DNA from: Xestospongia muta
Lineage: Eukaryota > Porifera > Demospongiae > Haplosclerida > Petrosiidae
DNA length: 64,000 bases
Assembly: GCA_963693285.1 (NCBI GenBank)
Contig: OY848917.1
Coordinates: 33,429,245 to 33,493,244, forward strand
Direction of reading: 5' to 3'
This document shows, one piece after another, positions 1 through 11,454 of the stretch (positions are counted from its first letter, which is position 1; the number at the start of each line of letters is the position of its first letter). Both the position numbers and the translations under genes were made by a program. Under the pieces are notes generated by a model. The model did no database searches, had not been told where the DNA came from, and worked only from the letters and a program-made list of their open reading frames with translations.

Positions 1-151
1 CTGTTTTTGTCTTTGTTACCAAGAAATGTTCCAACACCTCTCATTTGACCCTTTTTAGGACAGCTTTAGATTGGTAATAGTTTTGACCTGCTGGTTTTTT
101 GAATGCATTGTTGTCTTAGTTGTCAAATTATATGAACACTTTACTCTTTTC

Positions 152-1291
152 AGAATTATTGTGTTAGGATTGACCTCTCGAACTCTTGTGTTAGAGTTGG
201 AAATTCAATGATTCTTCAGAGTTCAGAGCTCTCGTGTTAGAGTTAAGCATTCAAGCTGAAGTACTTGTTCTCCTTTGGTCTTCTACACAGTCTGAGTTAT
301 CACAACTTTCTTGTGTCCAGACTCAGGTGAGTTATTATATACAAATGTACTTAAAATTAATCAGTTGCATCTTATGACTAGACATATGCCTGTGTTTTGT
401 TGCTGTAGTTTACTCTAGGTACAGTCTTACAGGCTCACAAGCCTAAAACACACATGTGGCTAATAACCTTAGTTGACCTGTGTGATAAATAAACATACAG
501 ACATGTAACCAAAATAATTATTGATCTTACATGTTAAGGCCATGTGTTAATTGTACACAAGGCGTGTTCAACACCTTTCACTTAACCTCATTTTAGGACA
601 ATCTTGCTGACTAATTTTTGACATTGTCTTCTAATAGAGCTGCTGTCTTCTGGTAAGAGTAATATAGTAATAGTTGGTTGTTTCATGTGCCATCATCTTT
701 CTAGACAAAAAAACTTTTTCTTGTTCTCTCCATTGGCTGTCGTAGAACATTATGAAAAGTCTATTAATTACTGGTTTAGGTGAGCTATTATATATAAATG
801 TACTTACAATTAAATTGGACTTACAAAAAAGTATCTAGAAAGAATAAATGAACGTCTTGCTACTGTTTGCTCAGTCTTTATGTGGTGCGAAGATAAGTTT
901 TTGAAGTTTGAGAGAGCACTTTTAGTTGCCTGTAAGTATTAACTGTCAAATGTTTATGTTTTGTCAATGAAGTTAACTTCTTTAACTAGGGTGGTTTCAA
1001 CATGGCAGGTTTATTATCACAAGATGATGTTGAAAAGGCCCATTCTCATCCCTATCTCGTTGTCAGTATCTCGTGACCCAGGACAAGCTCTGGTGAGACT
1101 AAATTGTGTATGTATACTGTACATGCATACCAAGTATATCTAGTCACTTGAATTCAAGAGCACAATCATGTGTACAGATCAGTAGACATATTTTATTTGT
1201 GTAGTTACTGCTATCACAGTCTCTAGTACACATCTGCATGCAGGTATATAGGTTGAGAAATGACCTTTCATATATGCCTACCTATGTATAG
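152..1291 (+). other. Candidate 5' exons of HECT copy 1
   Basis: Three exon-like pieces precede the secure HECT exons. (a) About 153-326 lies between an acceptor (cttttcag) and a donor (gactcag/gtgagt); only its 3' two thirds is open, in the frame reading ALVLELSIQAEVLVLLW. (b) About 812-916 is open from IGLTKKYLERINERL to a strong gtaagt donor. (c) An exon before the gtgaga donor at about 1092 begins an open frame MAGLLSQDDVEKAHSHPYL but meets a TGA before the donor, although its phase would match exon 1292. A 15-nt microexon-like piece (agctgctgtcttctg) before gtaagag lies near 640. These may be 5' UTR exons or eroded coding exons; their joining is not resolved. Confidence 0.3.
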
Positions 1292-2767
1292 GTAATGCAG
1301 AAGGTGCTACAGTTCAACAAACATGTGATGTTGCACTGAGCAATCTCCAAAGAGAGAGAGAAAGACTCACTGCTAGAGCTCGAGAATCTAGAAATGAAAG
1401 TTCTTTTAGCAGGGAATTCACTCGAACGTCATCTTTCTTAGGACAGAAGAGAAGTTCTGTGAAACTATTGGGCAAGCGACCTTGTAAACGTGCAGCGAGA
1501 ACATGGATGCACAAATTTGTTTGTTTAAATCGTTGTGCCCAAGACATCATACCAACTACTGATAGAGAGAAAGATGCTTTGTTAGAAGCTGGGCTTGGGG
1601 AAAAGAAGATTGTCATTGAAGATGTTGACTGCTCAGGGGAAGAGTTTCGTGAACTATTGCATGCAGCATTTCCAAAATTAAAAGATTCTGGTGGCTTCAT
1701 ATTTGCAAAGTGCAAGTGTAATTCACGGTTTTTAGAACCACTCTCATCTATGTGCTTAACCTCACCAAGACGTTTACAAGAAAGAATTGGTAACTCTAGA
1801 ACATACATCATCCCATTACAGAAAGATTTAGACTTGACACTCTGTCAACTTCCACCTGAGGTAACGCTTGCAGATTATTAATCTGAACATATTTATCATA
1901 CATGTACACATAGCCTGTGGAGAAGTGCCTATCATGTGCTGAGGATGTCCCTGTAACAGTGTTATGTCAGCATTTGTCATCATGTATAGAGCAAAGGTGA
2001 GCTGTCTGCGATGTTTATGACTTGTGTTGATTACATGTCATGTAGGAGTGGGGTAGAGGAGGATATGCAACAGTCAAGTGATGAGAATTTTGACCTACCG
2101 CCACTAACTCTTGTTCATACTCCACATCCTTCCATGTCATCAAGTAGTGTTGACCTTATTGATGAAGAGCCTGATCTAAAAATTGAAGAGACAGAAGATG
2201 CAATTGTCACACATGTACTTGAGCAAAGCGTTAGAGAATGTGATAAAGTTGGCAGGTAATGTTGCATAGATAGTGCTTGTACACCTCTCTTGTATCTGTA
2301 GTCATTCAATGGAAGACATCATACGAAGGTTGTCCAGAAAAGTGGAGCATTATGATGAATTTTTATTAGAAGTTGACAGAAAATGTGTACTAGCAGACTG
2401 TTTTAAAATTGTCAACAATTGTGACTTTTCTCCGACTAAACTTATCAAAGTATGCACAAGTTATATTTTGACATAAACAAGACTTTCGTTGATAGGTTGT
2501 CTTCAAAGGAGAACAGGGTGAAGATGGTGGAGGGCTAGGAAGAGAACTTTGGCGCCTTTTCTCCTTACAACTTAAGGAACATTACTTTGAGGGTGAAGAG
2601 AATAAGAAAGTAGTTCGACATGATATTCTTGGTCTTCAGGTAAATAATGTGTGAAATTGTTTGAATGATATTGATGGTTATAAATGTATGAAATCTGTTG
2701 CTACTAATTATTTTCTCTCAACTCCATTGTAGACAAGTGTTTTTTACAAAATTGGCTGTTTGATGTC
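1292..2767 (+). CDS. HECT-type E3 ubiquitin ligase (G2E3-like), copy 1, 3'-truncated by assembly gap
   Basis: Exons, all joining in frame with GT..AG introns: 1292-1860, 1914-1996, 2046-2255, 2302-2449, 2496-2639, and 2733 running into the N gap at 2768. The first exon encodes an Arg/Ser-rich stretch and then a domain ending in PLQKDLDLTLCQLPPE. The 83-nt second exon encodes a C2HC zinc finger (KCLSCAE..LCQHLSSC). The third is acidic. From about 2400 the HECT N-lobe appears (FKGEQGEDGGGLGRELW, then YKIGCLMS). HECT ligases form a thioester with ubiquitin on a C-lobe Cys and pass it to substrate lysines; that part is hidden by the gap here. The true start is not assigned, because the exon upstream carries an in-frame TGA. 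Where aligned (exons onward), the copy matches copy 2 almost base for base, so it may be a haplotype or an assembly duplicate. Confidence 0.75.
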
Positions 2768-2967
2768 NNNNNNNNNNNNNNNNNNNNNNNNNNNNNNNNN
2801 NNNNNNNNNNNNNNNNNNNNNNNNNNNNNNNNNNNNNNNNNNNNNNNNNNNNNNNNNNNNNNNNNNNNNNNNNNNNNNNNNNNNNNNNNNNNNNNNNNNN
2901 NNNNNNNNNNNNNNNNNNNNNNNNNNNNNNNNNNNNNNNNNNNNNNNNNNNNNNNNNNNNNNNNNNN
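2768..2967. other. Assembly gap (200 N)
   Basis: Exactly 200 N, so probably an arbitrary gap size. The sequence before it ends inside the HECT exon (gctgtttgatgtc). The sequence after it starts upstream of the next HECT copy. Whatever completes copy 1 and begins copy 2 is missing. Confidence 0.99.
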
Positions 2968-2989
2968 AATTTTGTGGTTTTACAATGAC

Positions 2990-4280
2990 TATTTTTGTCT
3001 TTGTTACCAAGAAATGTTCCAACACCTCTCACTTGACCCTTTTTAGGACAGCTTTAGATTGGTAATAGTTTAGACCTGCTGGTTTTTTGAATGCATTGTT
3101 GTCTTAGTTGTCAAATTATATGAACACTTTACTCTTTTCAGAATTATTGTGTTAGGATTGACCTCTCAGAACTCTTGTGTTAGAGTTGGAAATTCAATGA
3201 TTCTTCAGAGTTCAGAGCTCTCGTGTTAGAGTTAAGCATTCAAGCTGAAGTACTTGTTCTCCTTTGGTCTTCTACACAATCTGAGTTATCACAAGTTTCT
3301 TGTGTCCAGACTCAGGTGAGTTATTATATACAAATATACTTAAAATTAATCAGTTGCATCTTATGACTAGACATATGCCTGTATTTTGTTGCTGTAGTTT
3401 ACTCTAGGTACAGTCTTACAGGCTCACAAGCCTAAAACACACATGTGGCTAATAACCTTAGTTGACCTGTGTGATAAACAAACATACAGACATGTAACCA
3501 AAATAATTATTGATCTTACATGTTAAGGGCATGTGTTAGTTGTACACAAGGCGTGTTCAACACCTTTCACTTAACCTCATTTTAGGACAATCTTGCTGAC
3601 TAATTTTTGACATTGTCTTCTAATAGAGCTGCTGTCTTCTGGTAAGAGTAATATAGTAATAGTTGGTTGTTTCATGTGCCATCATCTTTCTAGACAAAAA
3701 AACTTTTTCTTGTTCTCTCCATTGGCTGTCGTAGAACATTATGAAAAGTCTATTAATTACTGGTTTAGGTGAGCTATTATATATAAATGTACTTACAATT
3801 AAATTGGACTTACAAAAAAGTATCTAGAAAGAATAAATGAACGTCTTGCTACTGTTTGCTCAGTCTTTATGTGGTGCGAAGATAAGTTTTTGAAGTTTGA
3901 GAGAGCACTTTTAGTTGCCTGTAAGTATTAACTGTCAAATGTTTATGTTTTGTCAATGAAGTTAACTTCTTTAACTAGGGTGGTTTCAACATGGCAGGTT
4001 TATTATCACAAGATGATGTTGAAAAGGCCCATTCTCATCCCTATCTCGTTGTCAGTATCTCGTGACCCAGGACAAGCTCTGGTGAGACTAAATTGTGTAT
4101 GTATACTGTACATGCATACCAAGTATATCTAGTCACTTGAATTCAAGAGCACAATCATGTGTACAGATCAGTAGACATATTTTATTTGTGTAGTTACTGC
4201 TATCACAGTCTCTAGTACACATCTGCATGCAGGTATATAGGTTGAGAAATGACCTTTCATATATGCCTACCTATGTATAG
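2990..4280 (+). other. Upstream/5' exon region of HECT copy 2
   Basis: This repeats positions 1-1291 at an offset of 2988-2989 bp with a handful of substitutions and one 1-nt indel near 3168. It carries the same candidate exons, including the MAGLLSQDD frame that hits an in-frame TGA before its donor. No secure start codon is assigned. Confidence 0.4.
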
Positions 4281-6851
4281 GTAATGCAGAAGGTGCTACA
4301 GTTCAACAAACATGTGATGTTGCACTGAGCAATCTCCAAAGAGAGAGAGAAAGACTCACTGCTAGAGCTCGAGAATCTAGAAATGAAAGTTCTTTTAGCA
4401 GGGAATTCACTCGAACGTCATCTTTCTTAGGACAGAAGAGAAGTTCTGTGAAACTATTGGGCAAGCGACCTTGTAAACGTGCAGCGAGAACATGGATGCA
4501 CAAATTTGTTTGTTTAAATCGTTGTGCCCAAGACATCATACCAACTACTGATAGAGAGAAAGATGCTTTGTTAGAAGCTGGGCTTGGGGAAAAGAAGATT
4601 GTCATTGAAGATGTTGACTGCTCAGGGGAAGAGTTTCGTGAACTATTGCATGCAGCATTTCCAAAATTAAAAGATTCTGGTGGCTTCATATTTGCAAAGT
4701 GCAAGTGTAATTCACGGTTTTTAGAACCACTCTCATCTATGTGCTTAACCTCACCAAGACGTTTACAAGAAAGAATTGGTAACTCTAGAACATACATCAT
4801 CCCATTACAGAAAGATTTAGACTTGACACTCTGTCAACTTCCACCTGAGGTAACGCTTGCAGATTATTAATCTGAACATATTTATCATACATGTACACAT
4901 AGCCTGTGGAGAAGTGCCTATCATGTGCTGAGGATGTCCCTGTAACAGTGTTATGTCAGCATTTGTCATCATGTATAGAGCAAAGGTGAGCTGTCTGCGA
5001 TGTTTATGACTTGTGTTGATTACATGTCATGTAGGAGTGGGGTAGAGGAGGATATGCAACAGTCAAGTGATGAGAATTTTGACCTACCGCCACTAACTCT
5101 TGTTCATACTCCACATCCTTCCATGTCATCAAGTAGTGTTGACCTTATTGATGAAGAGCCTGATCTAAAAATTGAAGAGACAGAAGATGCAATTGTCACA
5201 CATGTACTTGAGCAAAGCGTTAGAGAATGTGATAAAGTTGGCAGGTAATGTTGCATAGATAGTGCTTGTACACCTCTCTTGTATCTGTAGTCATTCAATG
5301 GAAGACATCATACGAAGGTTGTCCAGAAAAGTGGAGCATTATGATGAATTTTTATTAGAAGTTGACAGAAAATGTGTACTAGCAGACTGTTTTAAAATTG
5401 TCAACAATTGTGACTTTTCTCCGACTAAACTTATCAAAGTATGCACAAGTTATATTTTGACATAAACAAGACTTTCGTTGATAGGTTGTCTTCAAAGGAG
5501 AACAGGGTGAAGATGGTGGAGGGCTAGGAAGAGAACTTTGGCGCCTTTTCTCCTTACAACTTAAGGAACATTACTTTGAGGGTGAAGAGAATAAGAAAGT
5601 AGTTCGACATGATATTCTTGGTCTTCAGGTAAATAATGTGTGAAATTGTTTGAATGATATTGATGGTTATAAATGTATGAAATCTGTTGCTACTAATTAT
5701 TTTCTCTCAACTCCATTGTAGACAAGTGTTTTTTACAAAATTGGCTGTTTGATGTCTGTATCTCTTAGTCAAGGAGGATCAGGCTATCCTTATATCTGTA
5801 AGGGGGTTTATGATTACCTTTGTGGGCAAGGAGCTTAACGAAATCACTATTGACTACACTATTATACCTGATTATGACATCAAGCTATTAGTAAGCAAGG
5901 TAAATAAGTCATGATGACAACATTATAATTACTTCTAATTTAAGAGTGTATTCATCTGAGACTTACTGAATTAATCTATTTCTGTTGTGTAGTTTCTTTA
6001 TTTTATGTGTTAAAAAGAATGACAGTACTGTATTGTTTATAGACTTGTTAATTGTTGTCTTAGATTATAGATGCTGTCAGCAATGAGGACATCCAAGCCC
6101 TATCAATGGATGCAATAGAAGTACTGTCCAACTGTGGGTTCAACAAGGGTCCCACAACTTTGACACTCGAAGATCGTTCTACTTTGGTCCATAGTATCAC
6201 AATGTACTATACAATACTTCGATCAAAAGCTGAGCTTGATCAACTATGGAATGGACTTCAAACACTTGGTGTGGCAGATGCCATGAAGTCTCACCCGAAT
6301 AGTCTAGAATCCCTTTTCACCGCTCCTTCACACCCTACTGAATTGACTCCAGGTATCAAGTAGTACATTTACTCTCTGGCAATGTGTTTTTCATGTATTC
6401 CTAATAGTTATATTCAAGTCACTGTTTCAAAACAGAGTTCGCTACTCTGAGAATTCAAGTCATAGAAAAGAGAAAGAGATGGCAACATATATACTTTTTG
6501 GTGACTATTTAGAGGATTGCAAAGGTAAGTAGTTCAGAAATTATAACTAAAAGGCGACTTGTATCTACTAATAATGTTAAGACTTTCTCATGATGAGGTT
6601 GGTCTTGTGGTTTTAGCACTCTAAGTAATTACACAAATATTATTAGTTTACAGCCTCCACTCTCTAAGTGGTTTCTTTGATGTCATTCGTTAGTTACTTC
6701 ATGTATACATTCACTAAGATTGGTTATAAGACTTGAATACACTGTTTATGTACTTTCACATTCCTTACAGGTGAGTGTAATGAAGTTTCCTTGAAGGATG
6801 TTCTCAGTTTTTTTACTGGTTCATCAGATGTACCTCCACTTGGGTTTGATA
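2990..6851. repeat. Left arm of ~3.9-kb inverted repeat
   Basis: This arm pairs with 7569-11430 in opposite orientation. Identity begins at the gggtttgatata junction (6840-6851) and continues outward through every HECT exon and intron to the edge of the gap. The arms differ by scattered substitutions and small indels (an 8-nt deletion, a 10-nt intron insertion, 1-nt changes). The spacer between arms is about 717 bp. Confidence 0.9.
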
Positions 6852-7012
6852 TAGGTCCAACTATATCGTTCAGCCACAATGCAGTTTATCCAACAGCCTC
6901 TACATGTGTTTTCTCACTCACTCTGCCTACAAGATACTACAATGACTACAATCAATTTAAGCTCAAAATGAATCAGGCATTTACTTGTCATAGTGGGTTT
7001 GGCTCAGTTTGA
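4281..7012 (+). CDS. HECT-type E3 ubiquitin ligase (G2E3-like), copy 2, complete 3' end, one frameshift
   Basis: Exons: 4281-4849, 4903-4985, 5035-5244, 5291-5438, 5485-5628, 5722-5899, 6064-6352, 6438-6524, 6771-7012. All phases agree except exon 5722-5899, which is 178 nt, one base longer than its inverted paralogue (177). A run of three G near 5822-5825 (two in the paralogue) shifts the frame to a stop soon after YDYLCG. The order is: Arg/Ser-rich N part, C2HC zinc finger, acidic linker, HECT N-lobe (FKGEQGEDGGG), then C-lobe with KDVLSFFTGSSDVPPLGF and the catalytic motif PTASTC (Cys codon 6905-6907). The C-terminus ends FKLKMNQAF..HSGFGSV, as is usual for G2E3-like HECT proteins. The insertion may be a real lesion or a sequencing error; otherwise the gene looks competent. 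Confidence 0.8.
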
Positions 7013-7340
7013 TTAATGTTATGGTCAATATTATGCTCTTGATGAAAGTATGTCAATCAATAATGTACTTTGTACTCATTGTATTCATTTTATGTTCAAT
7101 TTATTTGTTTTTGGACAGCAGTCTCCCTTGTATACTCTTGATGACATTTTGGTAAAATGTTTTGTCAATCAATAGTTTATTTTATGCTCATTGTATTAAT
7201 TTTATGTTCAATTTATTATTTGTTTTGGGACAATATAGTCTTCCTAATGTTTTGTCAATCAATAGTTTATTTTATGCTTGATCTGTTTATATTTTTGGAA
7301 GGAAATCTTTTCAAAAAAAGTGAAAATGTTTATGTAACTG
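7013..7340. repeat. HECT 3' flank with degenerate tandem repeats
   Basis: A motif of the form gtcaatcaatagtttattttatgctcattgtatt recurs around 7051, 7161 and 7253 with spacing of roughly 90-110 bp, and intervening text such as attttatgttcaatttatt also repeats. The stretch follows the copy-2 stop codon and contains tttatt/aataaa-like signals, but no polyadenylation site can be fixed. No gene was seen. Confidence 0.6.
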
Positions 7341-7568
7341 TTTGTGGAGGAGAACAACAACTTGAGATAAAGGCTCTTGTTAAGAAAGTGTTCTACACCA
7401 AATTTTGTGTCTGGATATTGTTGAAGTTCTTCTGCTAATAGGATTCTTTGATGTTCAGTTAAGAAATTAGAGGGAAGATCAGGTACGATAACAGTTTTCG
7501 TTGAATCGTACGTGTAGAGCAACCAATTAATGTTGCAATGTCAGTTTCTTTAAATCCATTTCAACCAA
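7341..7568 (-). pseudogene. HTH/integrase-type mobile-element fragment at the palindrome centre
   Basis: Minus-strand translation gives a helix-turn-helix-like segment (GFKETDIATLIGCSTRTIQRKL, read in two parts across about 7555-7490). After a frame change comes FLTEHQRILLAEELQQYPDT. This order resembles the N-terminal HTH plus linker of transposon-derived integrase-core proteins common in invertebrates, where a 'QxxFPNxG' stretch follows the HTH. No DDE core is present. The fragment begins exactly where HECT homology of the inverted copy stops. The family assignment is an inference from a short motif. Confidence 0.35.
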
Positions 7569-10142
7569 CATATATCAAACCCAAGTGGAGGTACATCTGA
7601 TGAACCAGTAAAAAACTGAGAACATCCTTCAAGGAAACTTCATTACATTCACCTGTAAGGAATGTGAAAGTACATAAACAGTGTATTCAAGTCTTATAAC
7701 CAATCTTAGTGAATGTATACATGAAGTAACTAACGAATGACATCAAAGAAACCACTTAGAGAGTGGAGGCTGTAAACTAATAATATTTGTGTAATTACTT
7801 AGAGTGCTAAAACCACAAGACCAACCTCATCATGAGAAAGTCTTAACATTATTAGTAGATACAAGTCGCCTTTTAGTTATAATTTCTGAACTACTTACCT
7901 TTGCAATCCTCTAAATAGTCACCAAAAAGTATATATGTTGCCATCTCTTTCTCTTTTCTATGACTTGAATTCTCAGAGTAGCGAACTCTGTTTTGAAACA
8001 GTGACTTGATTATAACTATTAGGAATACATGAAAAACACATTGCCAGAGAGTAAATGTACTACTTGATACCTGGAGTCAATTCAGTAGGGTGTGAAGGAG
8101 CAGCGAAAAGGGATTCTAGACTATTCGGGTGAGACTTCGTGGCATCTCCCACACCAAGTGTTTGAAGTCCGTTCCATAGTTGATCAAGCTCAGCTTTTGA
8201 TTGTATAGTACATTGTGATACTATGGACCAAAGTAGAACGATCATCAAGTGTCAAAGTTGTGGGACCCTTGTTGAACCCACAGTTGGACAGTACTTCTAT
8301 TGCATCCATTGATAGGGCTTGGATGTCCTCATTGCTGACAGCATCTATAATCTAAGACAACAATTAATAAGTCTATAAACAATACAGTACTGTCATTCTT
8401 TTTAACACATAAAATAAAGAAACTACACAACAGAATTAGATTAATTCAGTAAGTCTCAGATGAATACACTCTTAAATTAGAACTAATTATAATGTTGTCA
8501 TCATGACTTATTTACCTTGCTTACTAATAGCTTGATGTCATAATCAGGTATAATAGTGTAGTCAATAGTGATTTCGTTAAGCTCCTTGCCACAAAGGTAA
8601 TCATAAACCCCCTTAAAGATATAAGGATAGCCTGATCCTCCTTGACTAAGAGATACAGACATCAAACAGCCAATTTTGTAAAAAACATTTGTCTACAATG
8701 GAGTTGAGAGAAAATAATTAGCAGCAACAGATTTCATACATTTAAAACCATCAATATCATTCAAACAATTCAAACAATTTCACACATTATTTACCTGAAG
8801 ACCAAGAATATCATGTCGAACTACTTTCTTATTCTCTTCACCCTCAAAGTAATGTTCCTTAAGTTGTAAGGAGAAAAGGCGCCAAAGTTCTCTTCCTAGC
8901 CCTCCACCATCTTCACCCTGTTCTCCTTTGAAGACAACCTATCAACGAAAGTCCTGTTTATGTCAAAATATAACTTGTGCATACTTTGATAAGTTTAGTC
9001 GGAGAAAAGTCACAATTGTTGACAATTTTAAAACAGTCTGCTAGTACACATTTTCTGTCAACTTCTAATAAAAATTCATCATAATGCTCCACTTTTCTGG
9101 ACAACCTTCGTATGATGTCTTCCATTAAATGACTACAGATACAAGAGAGGTGTACAAGCACTATCTATGCAACATTACCTGCCAACTTTATCACATTCTC
9201 TAACGCTTTGCTCAAGTACATGTGTGACAATTGCATCTTCTGTCTCTTCAATTTCTAGATCAGGCTCTTCATCAATAAGGTCAACACTACTTGATGACAT
9301 GGAAGGATGTGGAGTATGAACAAGAGTTAGTGGCGGTAGGTCAAAATTCTCATCACTTGACTGTTGCATATCCTCCTCTACCCCACTCCTACATGACATG
9401 TAATCAACACAAGTCATAAACATCGCAGACAGCTCACCTTTGCTCTATACATGATGACAAATGCTGACATAACACTGTTACAGGGACATCCTCAGCACAT
9501 GATAGGCACTTCTCCACAGGCTATGTGTACATGTATGATAAATATGTTCAGATTAATAATCTGCAAGCGTTACCTCAGGTGGAAGTTGACAGAGTGTCAA
9601 GTCTAAATCTTTCTGTAATGGGATGATGTATGTTCTAGAGTTACCAATTCTTTCTTGTAAACGTCTTGGTGAGGTTAAGCACATAGATGAGAGTGGTTCT
9701 AAAAACCGTGAATTACACTTGCACTTTGCAAATATGAAGCCACCAGAATCTTTTAATTTTGGAAATGCTGCATGCAATAGTTCACGAAACTCTTCCCCTG
9801 AGCAGTCAACATCTTCAATGACAATCTTCTTTTCCCCAAGCCCAGCTTCTAACAAAGCATCTTTCTCTCTATCAGTAGTTGGTATGATGTCTTGGGCACA
9901 ACGATTTAAACAAACAAATTTGTGCATCCATGTTCTCGCTGCACGTTTACAAGGTCGCTTGCCCAATAGTTTCACAGAACTTCTCTTCTGTCCTAAGAAA
10001 GATGACGTTCGAGTGAATTCCCTGCTAAAAGAACTTTCATTTCTAGATTCTCGAGCTCTAGCAGTGAGTCTTTCTCTCTCTCTTTGGAGATTGCTCAGTG
10101 CAACATCACATGTTTGTTGAACTGTAGCACCTTCTGCATTAC
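7569..10142 (-). pseudogene. HECT E3 ligase copy 3 (inverted), truncated and frameshifted
   Basis: Exons on the minus strand: 9574-10142, 9438-9520 (C2HC finger), 9179-9388, 8985-9132, 8795-8938, 8516-8692, 8071-8351, 7899-7985, and a partial last exon 7569-7652. Exon 8516-8692 is the in-frame 177 nt version (YLCGKELNEITIDY), which is evidence that copy 2 carries an insertion. However, exon 8071-8351 is 8 nt short relative to copy 2 and shifts into a TGA. The T run in the last exon (near 7610) is 6 instead of 7, another frameshift. The exon ends at GFDI-like sequence before the PTASTC motif, so no catalytic cysteine exists in this copy. It cannot encode an active ligase as written. Confidence 0.8.
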
Positions 10143-11430
10143 CTATACATAGGTAGGCATATATGAAAGGTCATTTCTCAACCTATATACCTGCATGCAG
10201 ATGTGTACTAGAGACTGTGATAGCAGTAACTACACAAATAAAATATGTCTACTGATCTGTACACATGATTGTGCTCTTGAATTCAAGTGACTAGATATAC
10301 TTGGTATGCATGTACAGTATACATACACAATTTAGTCTCACCAGAGCTTGTCCTGGGTCACGAGATACTGACAACGAGATAGGGATGAGAATGGGCCTTT
10401 TCAACATCATCTTGTGATAATAAACCTGCCATGTTGAAACCACCCTAGTTAAAGAAGTTAACTTCATTGACAAAACATAAACATTTGACAGTTAATACTT
10501 ACAGGCAACTAAAAGTGCTCTCTCAAACTTCAAAAACTTATCTTCGCACCACATAAAGACTGAGCAAACAGTAGCAAGACGTTCATTTATTCTTTCTAGA
10601 TACTTTTTTGTAAGTCCAATTTAATTGTAAGTACATTTATATATAATAGCTCACCTAAACCAGTAATTAATAGACTTTTCATAATGTTCTACGACAGCCA
10701 ATGGAGAGAACAAGAAAAAGTTTTTTTGTCTAGAAAGATGATGGCACATGAAACAACCAACTATTACTATATTACTCTTACCAGAAGACAGCAGCTCTAT
10801 TAGAAGACAATGTCAAAAATTAGTCAGCAAGATTGTCCTAAAATGAGGTTAAGTGAAAGGTGTTGAACACGCCTTGTGTACAATTAACACATGGCCTTAA
10901 CATGTAAGATCAATAATTATTTTGGTTACATGTCTGTATGTTTATTTATCACACAGGTCAACTAAGGTTATTAGCCACATGTGTGTTTTAGGCTTGTGAG
11001 CCTGTAAGACTGTACCTAGAGTAAACTACAGCAACAAAACACAGGCATATGTCTAGTCATAAGATGCAACTGATTAATTTTAAGTACATTTGTATATAAT
11101 AACTCACCTGAGTCTGGACACAAGAAAGTTGTGATAACTCAGACTGTGTAGAAGACCAAAGGAGAACAAGTACTTCAGCTTGAATGCTTAACTCTAACAC
11201 GAGAGCTCTGAACTCTGAAGAATCATTGAATTTCCAACTCTAACACAAGAGTTCGAGAGGTCAATCCTAACACAATAATTCTGAAAAGAGTAAAGTGTTC
11301 ATATAATTTGACAACTAAGACAACAATGCATTCAAAAAACCAGCAGGTCAAAACTATTACCAATCTAAAGCTGTCCTAAAAAGGGTCAAATGAGAGGTGT
11401 TGGAACATTTCTTGGTAACAAAGACAAAAA
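10143..11430 (-). other. Upstream region of inverted HECT copy
   Basis: Minus-strand equivalent of positions 1-1291, with the same candidate 5' exons and the same in-frame TGA in the MAGLLSQDD exon (around 10360-10430). No separate coding evidence. Confidence 0.35.
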
Positions 11431-11454
11431 CAGTCATTGTAAAACCACAAAATT

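Larger units (their letters stand above)
7569..11430. repeat. Right arm of ~3.9-kb inverted repeat
   Basis: Reverse complement of 2990-6851. In its outer part (the upstream region) it shares diagnostic bases with copy 1 rather than copy 2: the gtgataaataaac and gtgttttgttgctg variants and the ctcgaactc indel state. The homologous outer edge is lost in the gap on the left side, so the exact arm end is unknown. Confidence 0.9.

Noticed and set aside
961..1143. 60-codon plus frame repeated at 3950-4132 and 10291-10473
   Set aside because: It crosses predicted splice sites and repeats only because the locus is triplicated; no motif.
1314..1811. 165-codon minus-strand open frame antisense to the HECT exon (also at 4303-4800 and, on plus, 9623-10120)
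   Set aside because: It is the antisense shadow of the conserved exon; the sense strand has matching splice sites, phases and a recognisable family, and the antisense has no motif.
2718..3065. Open frames spanning the N gap
   Set aside because: Most of the frame is undetermined sequence.
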